DNA of 64,000 nucleotides from Brevibacillus sp. JNUCC-41 (GTDB lineage Bacteria > Bacillota > Bacilli > Bacillales > DSM-1321): contig NZ_CP062163.1 of the NCBI RefSeq assembly GCF_014844095.1, forward strand, positions 4,125,501 through 4,189,500. The letters run 5' to 3'. Position 1 is the first letter of the stretch. Each line of letters opens with the position of its first letter. The translations under genes and the position numbers were made by a program. The notes beneath the pieces are model-generated. The model made no database searches. It had not been told where the DNA came from and worked only from the letters and a program-made list of their open reading frames with translations. Positions 16,817 through 25,815 of the stretch are shown here, one piece after another.

Positions 16817-18127
16817 ATGAGTGCAAACAATAAAGGGAATCCATGGGCATTGATTCCATTTGTCGTATTTTTAATTTTATTTATAGGGTCCGGAATCATC
16901 ACTAAAGATTTTTATTCTTTTCCGGTGATTGTAGCCATTTCTATTGCATCAGCAGCTGCATTGGCAATGAATCGGAAAGAAAGTTTCAATCAAAAAGTTG
17001 ATATTTTCTGTAAAGGTGCAGGGGACGCCAATATTATGTTAATGGTTATCATTTTCCTTTTAGCCGGCGCTTTTTCCGAAGTTGCGAATGGCATGGGGGC
17101 GGTTGAATCAACGGTGAATCTTGCCTTAGCCGTTTTTCCGCAAAATCTTTTGATGGTAGGGATATTCATTATCGCTTGTTTTATTTCTCTATCTATGGGG
17201 ACGAGCATGGGAACGATTGTAGCCCTAGCACCTATCGGGGTCGGAATTAGCGAGCAAACCGATATTTCGCTTGCCCTTTCAATGGCGGCCGTTATTGGTG
17301 GTGCGATGTTTGGGGATAACCTATCCTTCATTTCAGATACGACAATCGCTGCAGTTCGAACACAGGGAACGAAAATGAAGGATAAGTTTAAAGTGAATTT
17401 TTTCATCGTTTTACCTGCAGCCATCATCACATGTGCTATCCTAGGAATATTAACGATGGGTGAACAAGCCGACATCATCCAAAATTCTTATAATTGGGTG
17501 AAGATTCTTCCATACCTTTGCGTATTGATCACTGCATTGGCAGGAGTCAATGTGTTCCTGGTGCTTTCCAGCGGAATCGTCTTTGCCGGAATCATCGGCT
17601 TGGCTGATGGAAGTTATCAACCGTTGGGTGTCATTCAAAAAGTTGGTGAAGGAATGGCGGGAATGTATGAAATATCCTTCCTTGCCATTTTAATTGCAGG
17701 TATGGTTGCTGTAATCAAACATAATGGTGGCATTGATTATCTACTCCAGCTCGTGACCCGAAATAGCAAATCAAAAAAAGGGGCGGAATTCAGTATTGCC
17801 GGGCTTGTTGGCTTGACGAACCTTTCCACGGCAAATAATACGATTTCGATTATCATTGCTGGGCCACTTGCCAAAAACATCGCTGAAAGGTATGGGATTG
17901 ATCCGCGTAAATCGGCGAGCATACTTGACGTTTTTGCCTGTTGTATCCAAGGGTTGATACCATATGGGGCACAACTGCTTGTTGCAGCAGGGGTAGCAAA
18001 AATCTCTCCGATAAGCATCTTGCCGTATTCATATTACCCGATACTAATTGGACTTTGTGGAGTCGTGGCCATCTTGATTGGTTATCCACGGTTTCACTCG
18101 GATGAAACGAAGAAACGGACTTCTTAA
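16817..18127 (+). CDS. metT: NhaC-family transporter, probable methionine importer MetT
   Basis: A 436-residue membrane protein of the Na+/H+ antiporter NhaC superfamily with about 11-12 hydrophobic helices and the conserved segments SMGTSMGTIVALAP, GGAMFGDNLSFISDTT and TNLSTANNT. NhaC-type proteins controlled by S-boxes were proposed from comparative genomics to be methionine transporters (MetT). The SAM-I riboswitch immediately upstream supports that role over sodium export. The start is the ATG at 16817 after AGAGGTG; an in-frame GTG at 16808 overlaps that ribosome site. It is monocistronic, ending at a terminator 20 nt downstream. Confidence 0.85.
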   Translation: MSANNKGNPWALIPFVVFLILFIGSGIITKDFYSFPVIVAISIASAAALAMNRKESFNQKVDIFCKGAGDANIMLMVIIFLLAGAFSEVANGMGAVESTVNLALAVFPQNLLMVGIFIIACFISLSMGTSMGTIVALAPIGVGISEQTDISLALSMAAVIGGAMFGDNLSFISDTTIAAVRTQGTKMKDKFKVNFFIVLPAAIITCAILGILTMGEQADIIQNSYNWVKILPYLCVLITALAGVNVFLVLSSGIVFAGIIGLADGSYQPLGVIQKVGEGMAGMYEISFLAILIAGMVAVIKHNGGIDYLLQLVTRNSKSKKGAEFSIAGLVGLTNLSTANNTISIIIAGPLAKNIAERYGIDPRKSASILDVFACCIQGLIPYGAQLLVAAGVAKISPISILPYSYYPILIGLCGVVAILIGYPRFHSDETKKRTS

Positions 18128-18146
18128 AAAGAGGACAAAAATGAAA

Positions 18147-18181
18147 AAAACACCCTGAATCATTGGATACAGGGTGTTTTC
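18147..18181. terminator. Terminator after metT
   Basis: An 11-bp perfect stem AAAACACCCTG / CAGGGTGTTTT with a 12-nt loop. A-rich and T-rich flanks allow it to act in both directions between metT and the chromate transporter genes. Confidence 0.85.
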
Positions 18182-18354
18182 TGTATGGGTGAAATCTTCG
18201 CATTCATGTCAGTATCAGTGTTCAAAAAGTAATCAAGGCAGTTTTCAATTCATCTGTTTGGTATTTCTTTTATTTATGGTATACCATTTTATTCATAACT
18301 AAAATAACTGCTCATTCCGGTCCATATTGATAATGGTTTTGCGTGCGGCATTTG

Positions 18355-18900
18355 TCATGAATAGAGGACAACACCAACTAAACCAGAAAGTATAATTACA
18401 TAAGCTGGGTGCCAGCGTAATTTCATCAGGGCAAATAACGATAATCCAAATACGAGTAATAAGCTTATCGTATGCCATGAAAAGTTAGGGGCTATCATAT
18501 GATTGGAAAGTGATAAACTGATTGCTGCAAAGAGGATTAGACTAGTGACAATGGGTCTTAATCCATAAAACATGGATTGAATAACTGGATAATGATTCAA
18601 TTTGCTGAAGAAGGTGGCTATAACGGTCACGAATATTATAGCAGGTAGCAAGATTCCGAGAGCGGATGATATGGCTCCTGCTAATCCAGCAGTAGAATAG
18701 CCAACGAGAATGGCACTATTGGCTGTGACAGGTCCTGGGGACATCCCGGAAATTGCGATTATATCGGTAAATTGTTGCGTCGTCAGCCATCCATGCTGTG
18801 AGACTTCCGATTCTATTACGGGAATCATGGCGTATCCGCCTCCGAACGATACAAAGCCGATAATAAAGAAGGTGCTAAACAACTCCCACAATTCCATCAT
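18355..18900 (-). CDS. Chromate transporter half-protein (second gene)
   Basis: A 181-residue single-domain CHR-family membrane protein, half the length of the fused ChrA. It has the family N-terminus FFIIGFVSFGGGYAMIPVIE, then MSPGPVTANSAILVG, with about six membrane segments. Paired short CHR proteins act together in chromate efflux in Bacillus; other anions are possible. It follows its partner by 47 nt. The two halves differ from each other considerably, as expected for antiparallel partners. The double ATG at 18900 and 18897 leaves the start ambiguous by one codon. Confidence 0.88.
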   Translation of the reverse strand: MMELWELFSTFFIIGFVSFGGGYAMIPVIESEVSQHGWLTTQQFTDIIAISGMSPGPVTANSAILVGYSTAGLAGAISSALGILLPAIIFVTVIATFFSKLNHYPVIQSMFYGLRPIVTSLILFAAISLSLSNHMIAPNFSWHTISLLLVFGLSLFALMKLRWHPAYVIILSGLVGVVLYS

Positions 18901-18947
18901 TCTATCACACGCTTTCTTGAAAATTAGTTAGACCCTTTTTGATTTAC

Positions 18948-19571
18948 CTATATGCCAGCACCCATGTAAGGTTCGAAATCATTTTCTTCTTTTGTCTTAT
19001 CTTTTCTGTCCAACTTGACATCGTATCCTAATTTTCTCTTGATGGAGATTGTCACAATACCCACTACAGCTCCTGCCACTATAACTATCACAGGGTGAAG
19101 AAAGAAGAGGACTGGAATTCCTGCTAATAAAATACAGAAAGTTGATTTGTCTACAACAGCCGTTTTTCCTATCTTGATAGCCGCATAGGCGATGATCGCT
19201 ACTATGGAAGCTCTGATTGATATGAATGCGGATTCTATCTTCGAATTATCCTGAATGAAAAAATACAAAATGCCTAGGAGCAGGACAATTAAAAAGGTAG
19301 GCAATGAAACACCGATCATGGCTGCCATTGCCCCCCTCATTCCGGCAATTCGATGGCCGATAAAGGTGGCGGAGTTAATAGCGACAGCTCCCGGTACGGA
19401 CTGAGATAACGCAAAAACATCCGTAACTTCTTCGCTATTCATCCATTTCCTCTTTTCGACCACTTCTTTTTCGATTAAAGGGATCATCGCAAACCCGCCT
19501 CCGAATGTGACAGGTGCTATTTTAAAAAAGGTCCAAAATAAATGGAATAGAGTTTTCCATTGTCCTTTCAT
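18948..19571 (-). CDS. Chromate transporter half-protein (first gene)
   Basis: A 207-residue short CHR protein with the motif FFKIAPVTFGGGFAMIPLIEKEV, then QSVPGAVAINSATFIG, and about six membrane helices ending in a charged tail. I prefer the ATG at 19571, about 10 nt after GGAAGTGA; a GTG at 19583 would add four residues but has no spaced ribosome site. With the next gene it should form the two-subunit chromate/anion exporter. A divergent LysR gene upstream is the likely regulator. Confidence 0.88.
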   Translation of the reverse strand: MKGQWKTLFHLFWTFFKIAPVTFGGGFAMIPLIEKEVVEKRKWMNSEEVTDVFALSQSVPGAVAINSATFIGHRIAGMRGAMAAMIGVSLPTFLIVLLLGILYFFIQDNSKIESAFISIRASIVAIIAYAAIKIGKTAVVDKSTFCILLAGIPVLFFLHPVIVIVAGAVVGIVTISIKRKLGYDVKLDRKDKTKEENDFEPYMGAGI

Positions 19572-19830
19572 TACATCAGTCACTTCCTTTGCCGCTAAGT
19601 TTAAATCTTATTACTAACATATCAAAGAAAAAGGAATGGGTAAATTGCAACAAAATCATCGGGTATAACAAAAGGTTATACCCAGAAGATTTATCCGTTT
19701 TATAAAGAATGCGGCCAATAATTTAATAGCCTCACTTATTCAGGGAAGCAGCATTCTTTTTTCATTTCACCATTTACCTTTATGATGCTATCATTTTAAT
19801 GAACTATCTAAAAACATGGAGGTCGTTTTC

Positions 19831-20709
19831 TTGAAATTAGAAAATCTAAAAATGTTTTGTTTAGTGGTGGATGAAGGAAGCATAAGCCAGGCAGCGAGGT
19901 TAAGTTTCCTATCTCAACCCGCTGTAACAAGACAAATCCATCAACTGGAAAATTATTATAACACTTTGTTATTCGACCGTGAGGAAGGAAGGCTGAGAGT
20001 TACAGAGGCAGGTAAGTTGTTATACCCTTTTGCAAAAGCTATTGTAAATGACTTCAACCATTCAAAAGAAGTGATTCAGCAATCGACTGGCAAGTACAAT
20101 GCAAACCTCATAGTAGGGGCATCCTTGACTATCGGTGAGTATTTGTTGCCGAGCTTGCTTGGAAGATTCAAAAAACAACAGCCTGAAATAAAAGTGACAT
20201 TAACGATAAAAAATACCCCCCGGGTTCTGCAGGATCTTACAAACGATGTCATTGATTTGGCCTTGGTAGAAGGGCTTGTGGAAAACAGCGATTTTATTGT
20301 AGACAAGTTCGCCGAGGACGAATTGATATTGGTATGTCCATCCGACCACCCCTGGAAAGACAGAAAAGAAATCCAGCTTGAGGAATTGGGGAATGAAAGA
20401 ATGATTTGGCGTGAATCCATTTCAGGAACACGGCTTATAGTGGAAAACATGTTAAGGGAGCATGGGGTTTTAGAAAAAATAGAAAGCTACATGGAGATTG
20501 GTAGCACACAAGCGATAAAAAGTGCGGTTGAAGCTGGACTTGGAATCAGCATTCTGCCCAGGTTGACAGTGGCCAGGGAATTGGAGCAGGGCTTTTTGCG
20601 GGAAGTGGGTATTTCAAGAATAGATATAACTAGAAATTTATGGCTAGTCAGGAAAAACAATCGTTTTAATAAAATTGGGGTGTCTAAATTTGTTGATTTC
20701 CTTCAATAA
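19831..20709 (+). CDS. LysR-family regulator of the chromate transporter genes
   Basis: A 292-residue LysR protein beginning MKLENLKMFCLVVDEGSISQAA, with the helix-turn-helix RLSFLSQPAVTRQIHQLE and an effector domain of the CysB/CysL-like type. The TTG start at 19831 lies 7 nt behind GGAGGT; the ATG at 19816 actually contains that ribosome site. It is divergent from the CHR pair across about 250 bp, so it probably responds to oxyanion or sulfur status and controls efflux; this is inferred from arrangement. Confidence 0.87.
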   Translation: MKLENLKMFCLVVDEGSISQAARLSFLSQPAVTRQIHQLENYYNTLLFDREEGRLRVTEAGKLLYPFAKAIVNDFNHSKEVIQQSTGKYNANLIVGASLTIGEYLLPSLLGRFKKQQPEIKVTLTIKNTPRVLQDLTNDVIDLALVEGLVENSDFIVDKFAEDELILVCPSDHPWKDRKEIQLEELGNERMIWRESISGTRLIVENMLREHGVLEKIESYMEIGSTQAIKSAVEAGLGISILPRLTVARELEQGFLREVGISRIDITRNLWLVRKNNRFNKIGVSKFVDFLQ

Positions 20710-21102
20710 TAAGGAAGGAAAGCCACTTTGGTTTACTATTACAATTTTTCAGCGTTTTCAATTTCGTGGTTAAAGATGTGCCCAAGGCCCCTTACCCTGA
20801 AAAAGTCATGGAAAATTGAATATACCGCATGATTATTCATAAAAGCTCTTCTCTATCGGGAGGGGCATTTTGTATTTGGATGTGCAGTTCACCGCTATAC
20901 GAACTAACATTCGTTAATAAGTAGTTTATATATAAATAAAATTGAAGTTACTATTAGAAATAGGAAATATACTTAATGGCTAATTAATTATAAAATAAAT
21001 TCATATTATTCTAAAAATTTCTACAAAAAGAGTAAGTTTACTTCTTCAACAAAAGGAATATAGACATGATATCTACTTATTCAAACGAGAAAGGGGTATG
21101 AA
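20710..21102. other. Intergenic region before the alkylsulfatase gene
   Basis: A G-U-rich hairpin at about 20845-20866 (GCTCTTCTC with GGGAGGGGC) followed by ATTTTG probably ends the LysR transcript. Farther on, ACGAA-N6-TTCGT (20899-20914) is a small inverted repeat that could bind a repressor. The rest is AT-rich leader sequence. No ORF with a ribosome site was found. Confidence 0.45.
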
Positions 21103-23094
21103 ATGTCCAAAGTATCTATTATTAAAGGCATTGTTTCCGTTCCCATTGTTTTTGCTATGCTCGCAGGATCTTCTGTTACAAATGCTTCATCTGGTGAGCC
21201 AATGCCCGCAACATATGCAACTATTTCAGCAAATAAAGTATTTTATGAACAGTTGAATTTTAAAGACAAGGAAGATTTCAAGGATGCACATAAAGGGTTC
21301 ATTGCACCCTTGAATATGAATCCAATAAAAAATTCAAAAGGTGACGTAGTATGGGATAGTAAACGATATTCATTCATCAAAGAAGATCAGCCGGCAAGTA
21401 ATACTGTAAACCCTAGCTTGTGGAGACAGGCACAATTACAAAATATAACAGGCTTATTTAAAGTGGTAGATGGCGTTTATCAAGTTCGGGGTCAAGATTT
21501 ATCAGTGCTTACCATTGTGGAAGGAAAAACAGGATTAATAGTTTTGGATACACTTTCTACAATTGAAACGGCCAAAGCAGCGATGGATCTTTATTTTGAA
21601 CATCGATCCAAAAAACCGGTAAGTGCCATTGTTATTAGTCATAGTCATGCGGATCACTTTGGTGGTATAAAGGGCATTGCTCAGTACGCTGAAAATCCAG
21701 CTAAGGTGCCCATCATTGTTCCCGAAGGTTTTAACGATGAAGCGCTAAGTGAAAACATTCTTTTAGGTAATATAATGTCTCGCCGGGCAGGTTATATGTT
21801 TGGAAATCTTTTACCCGCAAATGAAAGAGGGTTTGTTACTTCTGGTATTGGACCGGGATTAAGTAACGGAACTTTTAGCTATTTACCTCCAACAATGGAA
21901 GTAAAGGATGAGATTCAAACGGTGGAAATAGACGGAATAACTTTTAAGTTTTTATTGACGCCGGATTCAGAAGCTCCATCTGAGATGCATTATTACATCA
22001 AAGATTACAAAACTTTAGTGGTAGCCGAAAACACGGGACACACGTTACATAACATTTATACATTAAGGGGAGCTAAAACTAGAGATACCTTAAAATGGGT
22101 GAAAGCACTTGATGAAACAGTCGATCTGTTTGGAAATGAAGATATAGATGCCATGGTTACCGCTCATACATGGCCCATATGGGGAAAAAACCATGTTCTG
22201 GAGCAGTTGGAAAGTCAGCGTGATTTGTATAAATATATTCATGACCAAACGATACGATTAGCTTATTTAGGACTCACACCTGATGAAATCGCGGAAAAGT
22301 TGAAGCTTCCTGAAAAGTTGGATAAAGTTTGGGCCAATCGGGGGTATTACGGAACATTGAAACAAAACGTAAAAGCGGTGTACAACTTTTATTTAGGATA
22401 TTTCAACGGTAATCCATCCGACTTGGATACTTTACCACAAGAAGAATCGGGCGCTAAATATGTGGAGTATATGGGTGGGGAAAAGAAGGTCATTAAACGG
22501 GCAAAACTTGATTATAAAAAAGGGGAATATCGCTGGGTGGCTCAAGTTTTAAAGCATGTAGTCATGGCTAACCCCAAAAATACAGAAGCAAAAAATTTAC
22601 TGGCTAATGCTTATGAACAATTAGGTTACACCGCTGAATCCTCTGTGTGGCGTAATTTCTATCTTACCGGCGCAGATGAGTTAAGGAATGGAGTGGCAGA
22701 CACGAAAGGAACTGGCGGAATGATGAATCTCGATACGCTGCTCAATATGCCAATGGATGATTTCATGAAATTCTTGTCCATTAAGTTAAATGGAACAAAA
22801 GCGGAAAATAAAATTATGACATTCAATTTGACATTTACAGATTCGAAAACCAATTACATGTTTGATCTGGATAATTCTGTATTGAACTTCGAAAAAGGGA
22901 AAATGGCGTCCAACCCTGATGCAACATTAACATTAGATAGTATGACCTTTTATCAGATTGCTCTAGGACGTGAAGATTTATCCAAAATGGAAGCGGCCGG
23001 TAAAGTTTCCATTTCCGGTAATAAAGAACAGTTCGAAGATTTCCTGTCTTTGCTTGATCAATTTCAACCGAAGGTCAATATCGTTACTCCATGA
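21103..23094 (+). CDS. Secreted alkylsulfatase, metallo-beta-lactamase fold
   Basis: A 663-residue zinc hydrolase of the BDS1/SdsA1 linear alkylsulfatase family, which splits primary alkyl sulfates such as SDS into alcohol and sulfate. An N-terminal signal peptide (about 1-28) directs export. The metallo-beta-lactamase domain carries SHSHADHFGG (His180, His182, Asp184, His185), VAENTGHTLHNIY and TAHTWPIWG, the ligands that hold two zinc ions. The dimerisation domain follows (about 380-530), and a C-terminal SCP2-like domain (LDTLLNMPMDDFMKFLSIKLNG onward) probably recruits the alkyl chain. Downstream MFS, acyl-CoA dehydrogenase and acyl-CoA ligase genes fit use of the released alcohol after oxidation. 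Confidence 0.92.
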   Translation: MSKVSIIKGIVSVPIVFAMLAGSSVTNASSGEPMPATYATISANKVFYEQLNFKDKEDFKDAHKGFIAPLNMNPIKNSKGDVVWDSKRYSFIKEDQPASNTVNPSLWRQAQLQNITGLFKVVDGVYQVRGQDLSVLTIVEGKTGLIVLDTLSTIETAKAAMDLYFEHRSKKPVSAIVISHSHADHFGGIKGIAQYAENPAKVPIIVPEGFNDEALSENILLGNIMSRRAGYMFGNLLPANERGFVTSGIGPGLSNGTFSYLPPTMEVKDEIQTVEIDGITFKFLLTPDSEAPSEMHYYIKDYKTLVVAENTGHTLHNIYTLRGAKTRDTLKWVKALDETVDLFGNEDIDAMVTAHTWPIWGKNHVLEQLESQRDLYKYIHDQTIRLAYLGLTPDEIAEKLKLPEKLDKVWANRGYYGTLKQNVKAVYNFYLGYFNGNPSDLDTLPQEESGAKYVEYMGGEKKVIKRAKLDYKKGEYRWVAQVLKHVVMANPKNTEAKNLLANAYEQLGYTAESSVWRNFYLTGADELRNGVADTKGTGGMMNLDTLLNMPMDDFMKFLSIKLNGTKAENKIMTFNLTFTDSKTNYMFDLDNSVLNFEKGKMASNPDATLTLDSMTFYQIALGREDLSKMEAAGKVSISGNKEQFEDFLSLLDQFQPKVNIVTP

Positions 23095-23318
23095 TAATCA
23101 ATTACTTTATAGCATGATGGATCAAGTGACCAATGTTTCTACCCGCGAGTCTACTTATTAGTCCCGTGGGTTTGAATGTATCTAATAATCTTGTAGGCAT
23201 TCCAGTTTCGTTTTTTTAAATCATTATTGTCTTTTAATGAAAAAACGCTCCTAATAGTCACAGAACAAAAATCAATAAGTGAAAAGTAAATTTTCAGTCT
23301 TGGGCATTTTGAAAGGGA

Positions 23319-23333
23319 TTGTAAGCGCTTCCC
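23319..23333. promoter_or_regulatory. cre site (CcpA operator) before the MFS gene
   Basis: TTGTAAGCGCTTCCC matches the catabolite-responsive element consensus WTGNAANCGNWNNCW at all fixed bases but the last. It lies 50 bp before the MFS start, between a TTGAAA (23309) and AT-rich hexamers, where CcpA binding would block transcription when glucose is present. Confidence 0.72.
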
Positions 23334-23382
23334 TTATATATTCAAAAGTTTTGTGAAAATCTAAAAAATGGAGTGATGAGGA

Positions 23383-24618
23383 ATGCAGCTGTATGCAAGT
23401 AAGAAACGAAAATTAGTGATCAGCGGCCTTTTATTTGTTGGAATGATTTTAAGCTTTTTTGATCGCGTTGCCATTAATGTCGGAATTATTCCCATTGCAG
23501 ATGAGTTTCATCTCAATACGTCCCAGACAGGGTTTTTAATTAGTATATTTTTTGTTAGTTACTCGCTCATGCAACCGCTTGGCGGATGGATGACCGATAA
23601 ATATGGAGCAAGGGTCATGGTTACTGTTTCTTTGTTTAGTTGGTCACTGTTCACTGTTATGTCCGGGTTTGCTTGGTCTTTCATGTCTTTATTATTCATT
23701 CGTTTTCTGTTCGGGTTAGGTGAAGGGCCTTTCTATCCTGCCAGTATGTCCACTATAAGAAATAACTTCCCGGAAGAAGAACGGGGCCGGGCAAATTCAT
23801 TTTTCCTGTCTGCCCAGAATATTGGAGGGATATTAGGTACCGCTCTTGCCGCTTCGATGGTTGTAGCTTTCGGTTGGCGGGGCATGTTTACCATTGCCGG
23901 GATTCTAGGGATATTAATTTCTTTCGGTATTTGGTTCATTCTAAAGCCTCAAGGAACTCAGGTTAAAACAGACAATCCGAAACAAAAAAAGGTAGCTCTG
24001 AAACTATTATTTAAAATCGAAAATATTTGGAAACTTATAACTTTCAAGTTTATCTCAAATATTATCAACTATGGTCTGATCACTTGGATGCCTATATATT
24101 TGGTTAAGGAAAAAGGGGTTGATTTAATAGCCGCCGGGGGTTTATTGGCAATCCCTTATGTTTTTGGTTTCTTGATGTTTAATGTAAGCGGATGGCTTCT
24201 GGATAAGCATATGGCTAACCGGGAGAAGTATCTTGCTGCTGCAGGAGCTTTATTATCGGCAATTTTTCTCTTTTTAATGTCTAACGCCACATCCATAGCA
24301 CTTTTCATCACTTATCTCACTCTTAACTCCATAGCGCTGTCTTTCTTTGGAACCGTTCTATATACGATTATCATAAAATACTCACCAAAGGAACTTACGG
24401 GCTCTGCCTCCGGACTCGTAACTTTTGCCGGTCAAATTGCAGGTGCGGTTTCTCCTTTAGCCCTAGGTTTGATTATCAGTTTGTTTAATGACTCCTATGA
24501 CGCAGCTTTCCTGTTTTTGGTGATAATGGCGTTGTTGGGAACGGTTGTTGCCGTTTCTATTAAAAATAATCGGGCACAACCCGCTAAAGAATACGAAAAA
24601 ACAACTACCATTGTATGA
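23383..24618 (+). CDS. MFS transporter, anion:cation symporter type
   Basis: A 411-residue, 12-helix major facilitator with the loop 2-3 signature GGWMTDKYGARVMV and the family segments LFGLGEGPFYPASMSTI and FPEEERGRANSFF, typical of the ACS group (hexuronate, phthalate and other organic acids). The substrate is unknown. It follows the alkylsulfatase by 288 bp with its own cre-bearing promoter, suggesting a catabolic carbon source. It could import alkyl-sulfate products or export sulfate; this is inference. The ATG at 23383 has only a weak ribosome site (GGAGTGATGAGG). Confidence 0.85.
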   Translation: MQLYASKKRKLVISGLLFVGMILSFFDRVAINVGIIPIADEFHLNTSQTGFLISIFFVSYSLMQPLGGWMTDKYGARVMVTVSLFSWSLFTVMSGFAWSFMSLLFIRFLFGLGEGPFYPASMSTIRNNFPEEERGRANSFFLSAQNIGGILGTALAASMVVAFGWRGMFTIAGILGILISFGIWFILKPQGTQVKTDNPKQKKVALKLLFKIENIWKLITFKFISNIINYGLITWMPIYLVKEKGVDLIAAGGLLAIPYVFGFLMFNVSGWLLDKHMANREKYLAAAGALLSAIFLFLMSNATSIALFITYLTLNSIALSFFGTVLYTIIIKYSPKELTGSASGLVTFAGQIAGAVSPLALGLIISLFNDSYDAAFLFLVIMALLGTVVAVSIKNNRAQPAKEYEKTTTIV

Positions 24619-24736
24619 AACCGGCACTCTGCTTTTGAGGAGACAGTTCGAGGGGGCCTGAATCTCCTTCTCTAAAATTGAAAGGGCTTTCTGTTCGAGG
24701 TATGATATGGGTAATAGGCCAGAAGGAGAATGAACC

Positions 24737-25642
24737 ATGAATATTGAACAATTGGAATATATAATAAAAGTGGCCGAGGTAAACTCGATTTCCATGGCTT
24801 CAGAGAGCCTCCATATCTCTCAATCTGGAATCAGCATGGCCATTACCAGTCTGGAGAAGGAATTAGGTATAAAAATCTTTAAGCGGTCACGGTTAGGAAC
24901 CATACCTACAGAGGACGGAAAGGAAATCATCCAGAAAGCTCTTGAAGTATTAAGCAAATTGGAAGAAATAAGAGACAGTGCGCAAATACATTCAGATACG
25001 ATGGAAAAAGAGTTACGCCTATCCTCTACACAAGGTTTATTTCTTACGGTTTTGCCTAAATCATTGGCATTATTTAAGAAGAAGTATCCCAAGGTGAAAA
25101 TCGTGATTGAAGAAAAAGGGGGACAAGAGATAACCGAAGAAGTACTGAATGCTAAGATAGACATCGGGCTCTTGAATATTCCAAAGATTAAGCCAAAAGA
25201 AAATGAGTTGGAATTTCAACCTTTAATGGAAGCAAAAGTGATTGTGTCGGTCAGTAAGAATTCCCCTTTAGCCAACCGTAAAAGCATAACCCCACAAGAG
25301 CTAATGGACCAAAATCTGGTCGTTTACAATGGACCAAGGATGAAGGCGTTCATCAAAGGTTTTTTCGATCATTACGGTGAGATGAATATTTTGTTTTTCA
25401 CAAATAATACAGAAATCATCAAAAAAACCGTCGCTGAGGGATTAGCTATTGCCTTTTCCTATGATATTGGAGTGAACAGTGACCCCTATTTCCTAAGCGG
25501 GGAACTTGTGGCCATTCCTTTGGTTGAGCTAGAAAATAATACAATGGAATTCGGTTATGTTCGCTCTAAGAAGCAGTATTTTTCAAAAGCTGCCAGAGAG
25601 TTTATAAAATGTCTCGAATTCTATACTGCTCTTAAATATTAG
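24737..25642 (+). CDS. LysR-family transcriptional regulator
   Basis: A 301-residue LysR protein starting MNIEQLEYIIKVAEVNSISMAS, with the helix-turn-helix SLHISQSGISMAITSLE and effector domain. The ATG follows AGAAGGAG. It lies in the same direction between the MFS and acyl-CoA dehydrogenase genes, so it may control either; no divergent partner indicates the target. The inducer could be a fatty acid or alkyl sulfate, by context only. Confidence 0.85.
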   Translation: MNIEQLEYIIKVAEVNSISMASESLHISQSGISMAITSLEKELGIKIFKRSRLGTIPTEDGKEIIQKALEVLSKLEEIRDSAQIHSDTMEKELRLSSTQGLFLTVLPKSLALFKKKYPKVKIVIEEKGGQEITEEVLNAKIDIGLLNIPKIKPKENELEFQPLMEAKVIVSVSKNSPLANRKSITPQELMDQNLVVYNGPRMKAFIKGFFDHYGEMNILFFTNNTEIIKKTVAEGLAIAFSYDIGVNSDPYFLSGELVAIPLVELENNTMEFGYVRSKKQYFSKAAREFIKCLEFYTALKY

Positions 25643-25815
25643 TTTCCCATGATGAAGGGAACTAATATTTTTTTGTGTTTTTTTACATCAATTTTTCTTA
25701 TGTGTATATCATATTTCATTATTTTACTTAAATATTATTTACCTTTAAGATTATTTTTATAACATTTTAAATATTTGAACAGTTTGACAAAACCAAGAAA
25801 TGAAAGGGGAAACTT

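Noticed and set aside
16817..18127. Plain Na+/H+ antiporter call
   Set aside because: The SAM-I riboswitch in front points to methionine metabolism, so the MetT reading is preferred.
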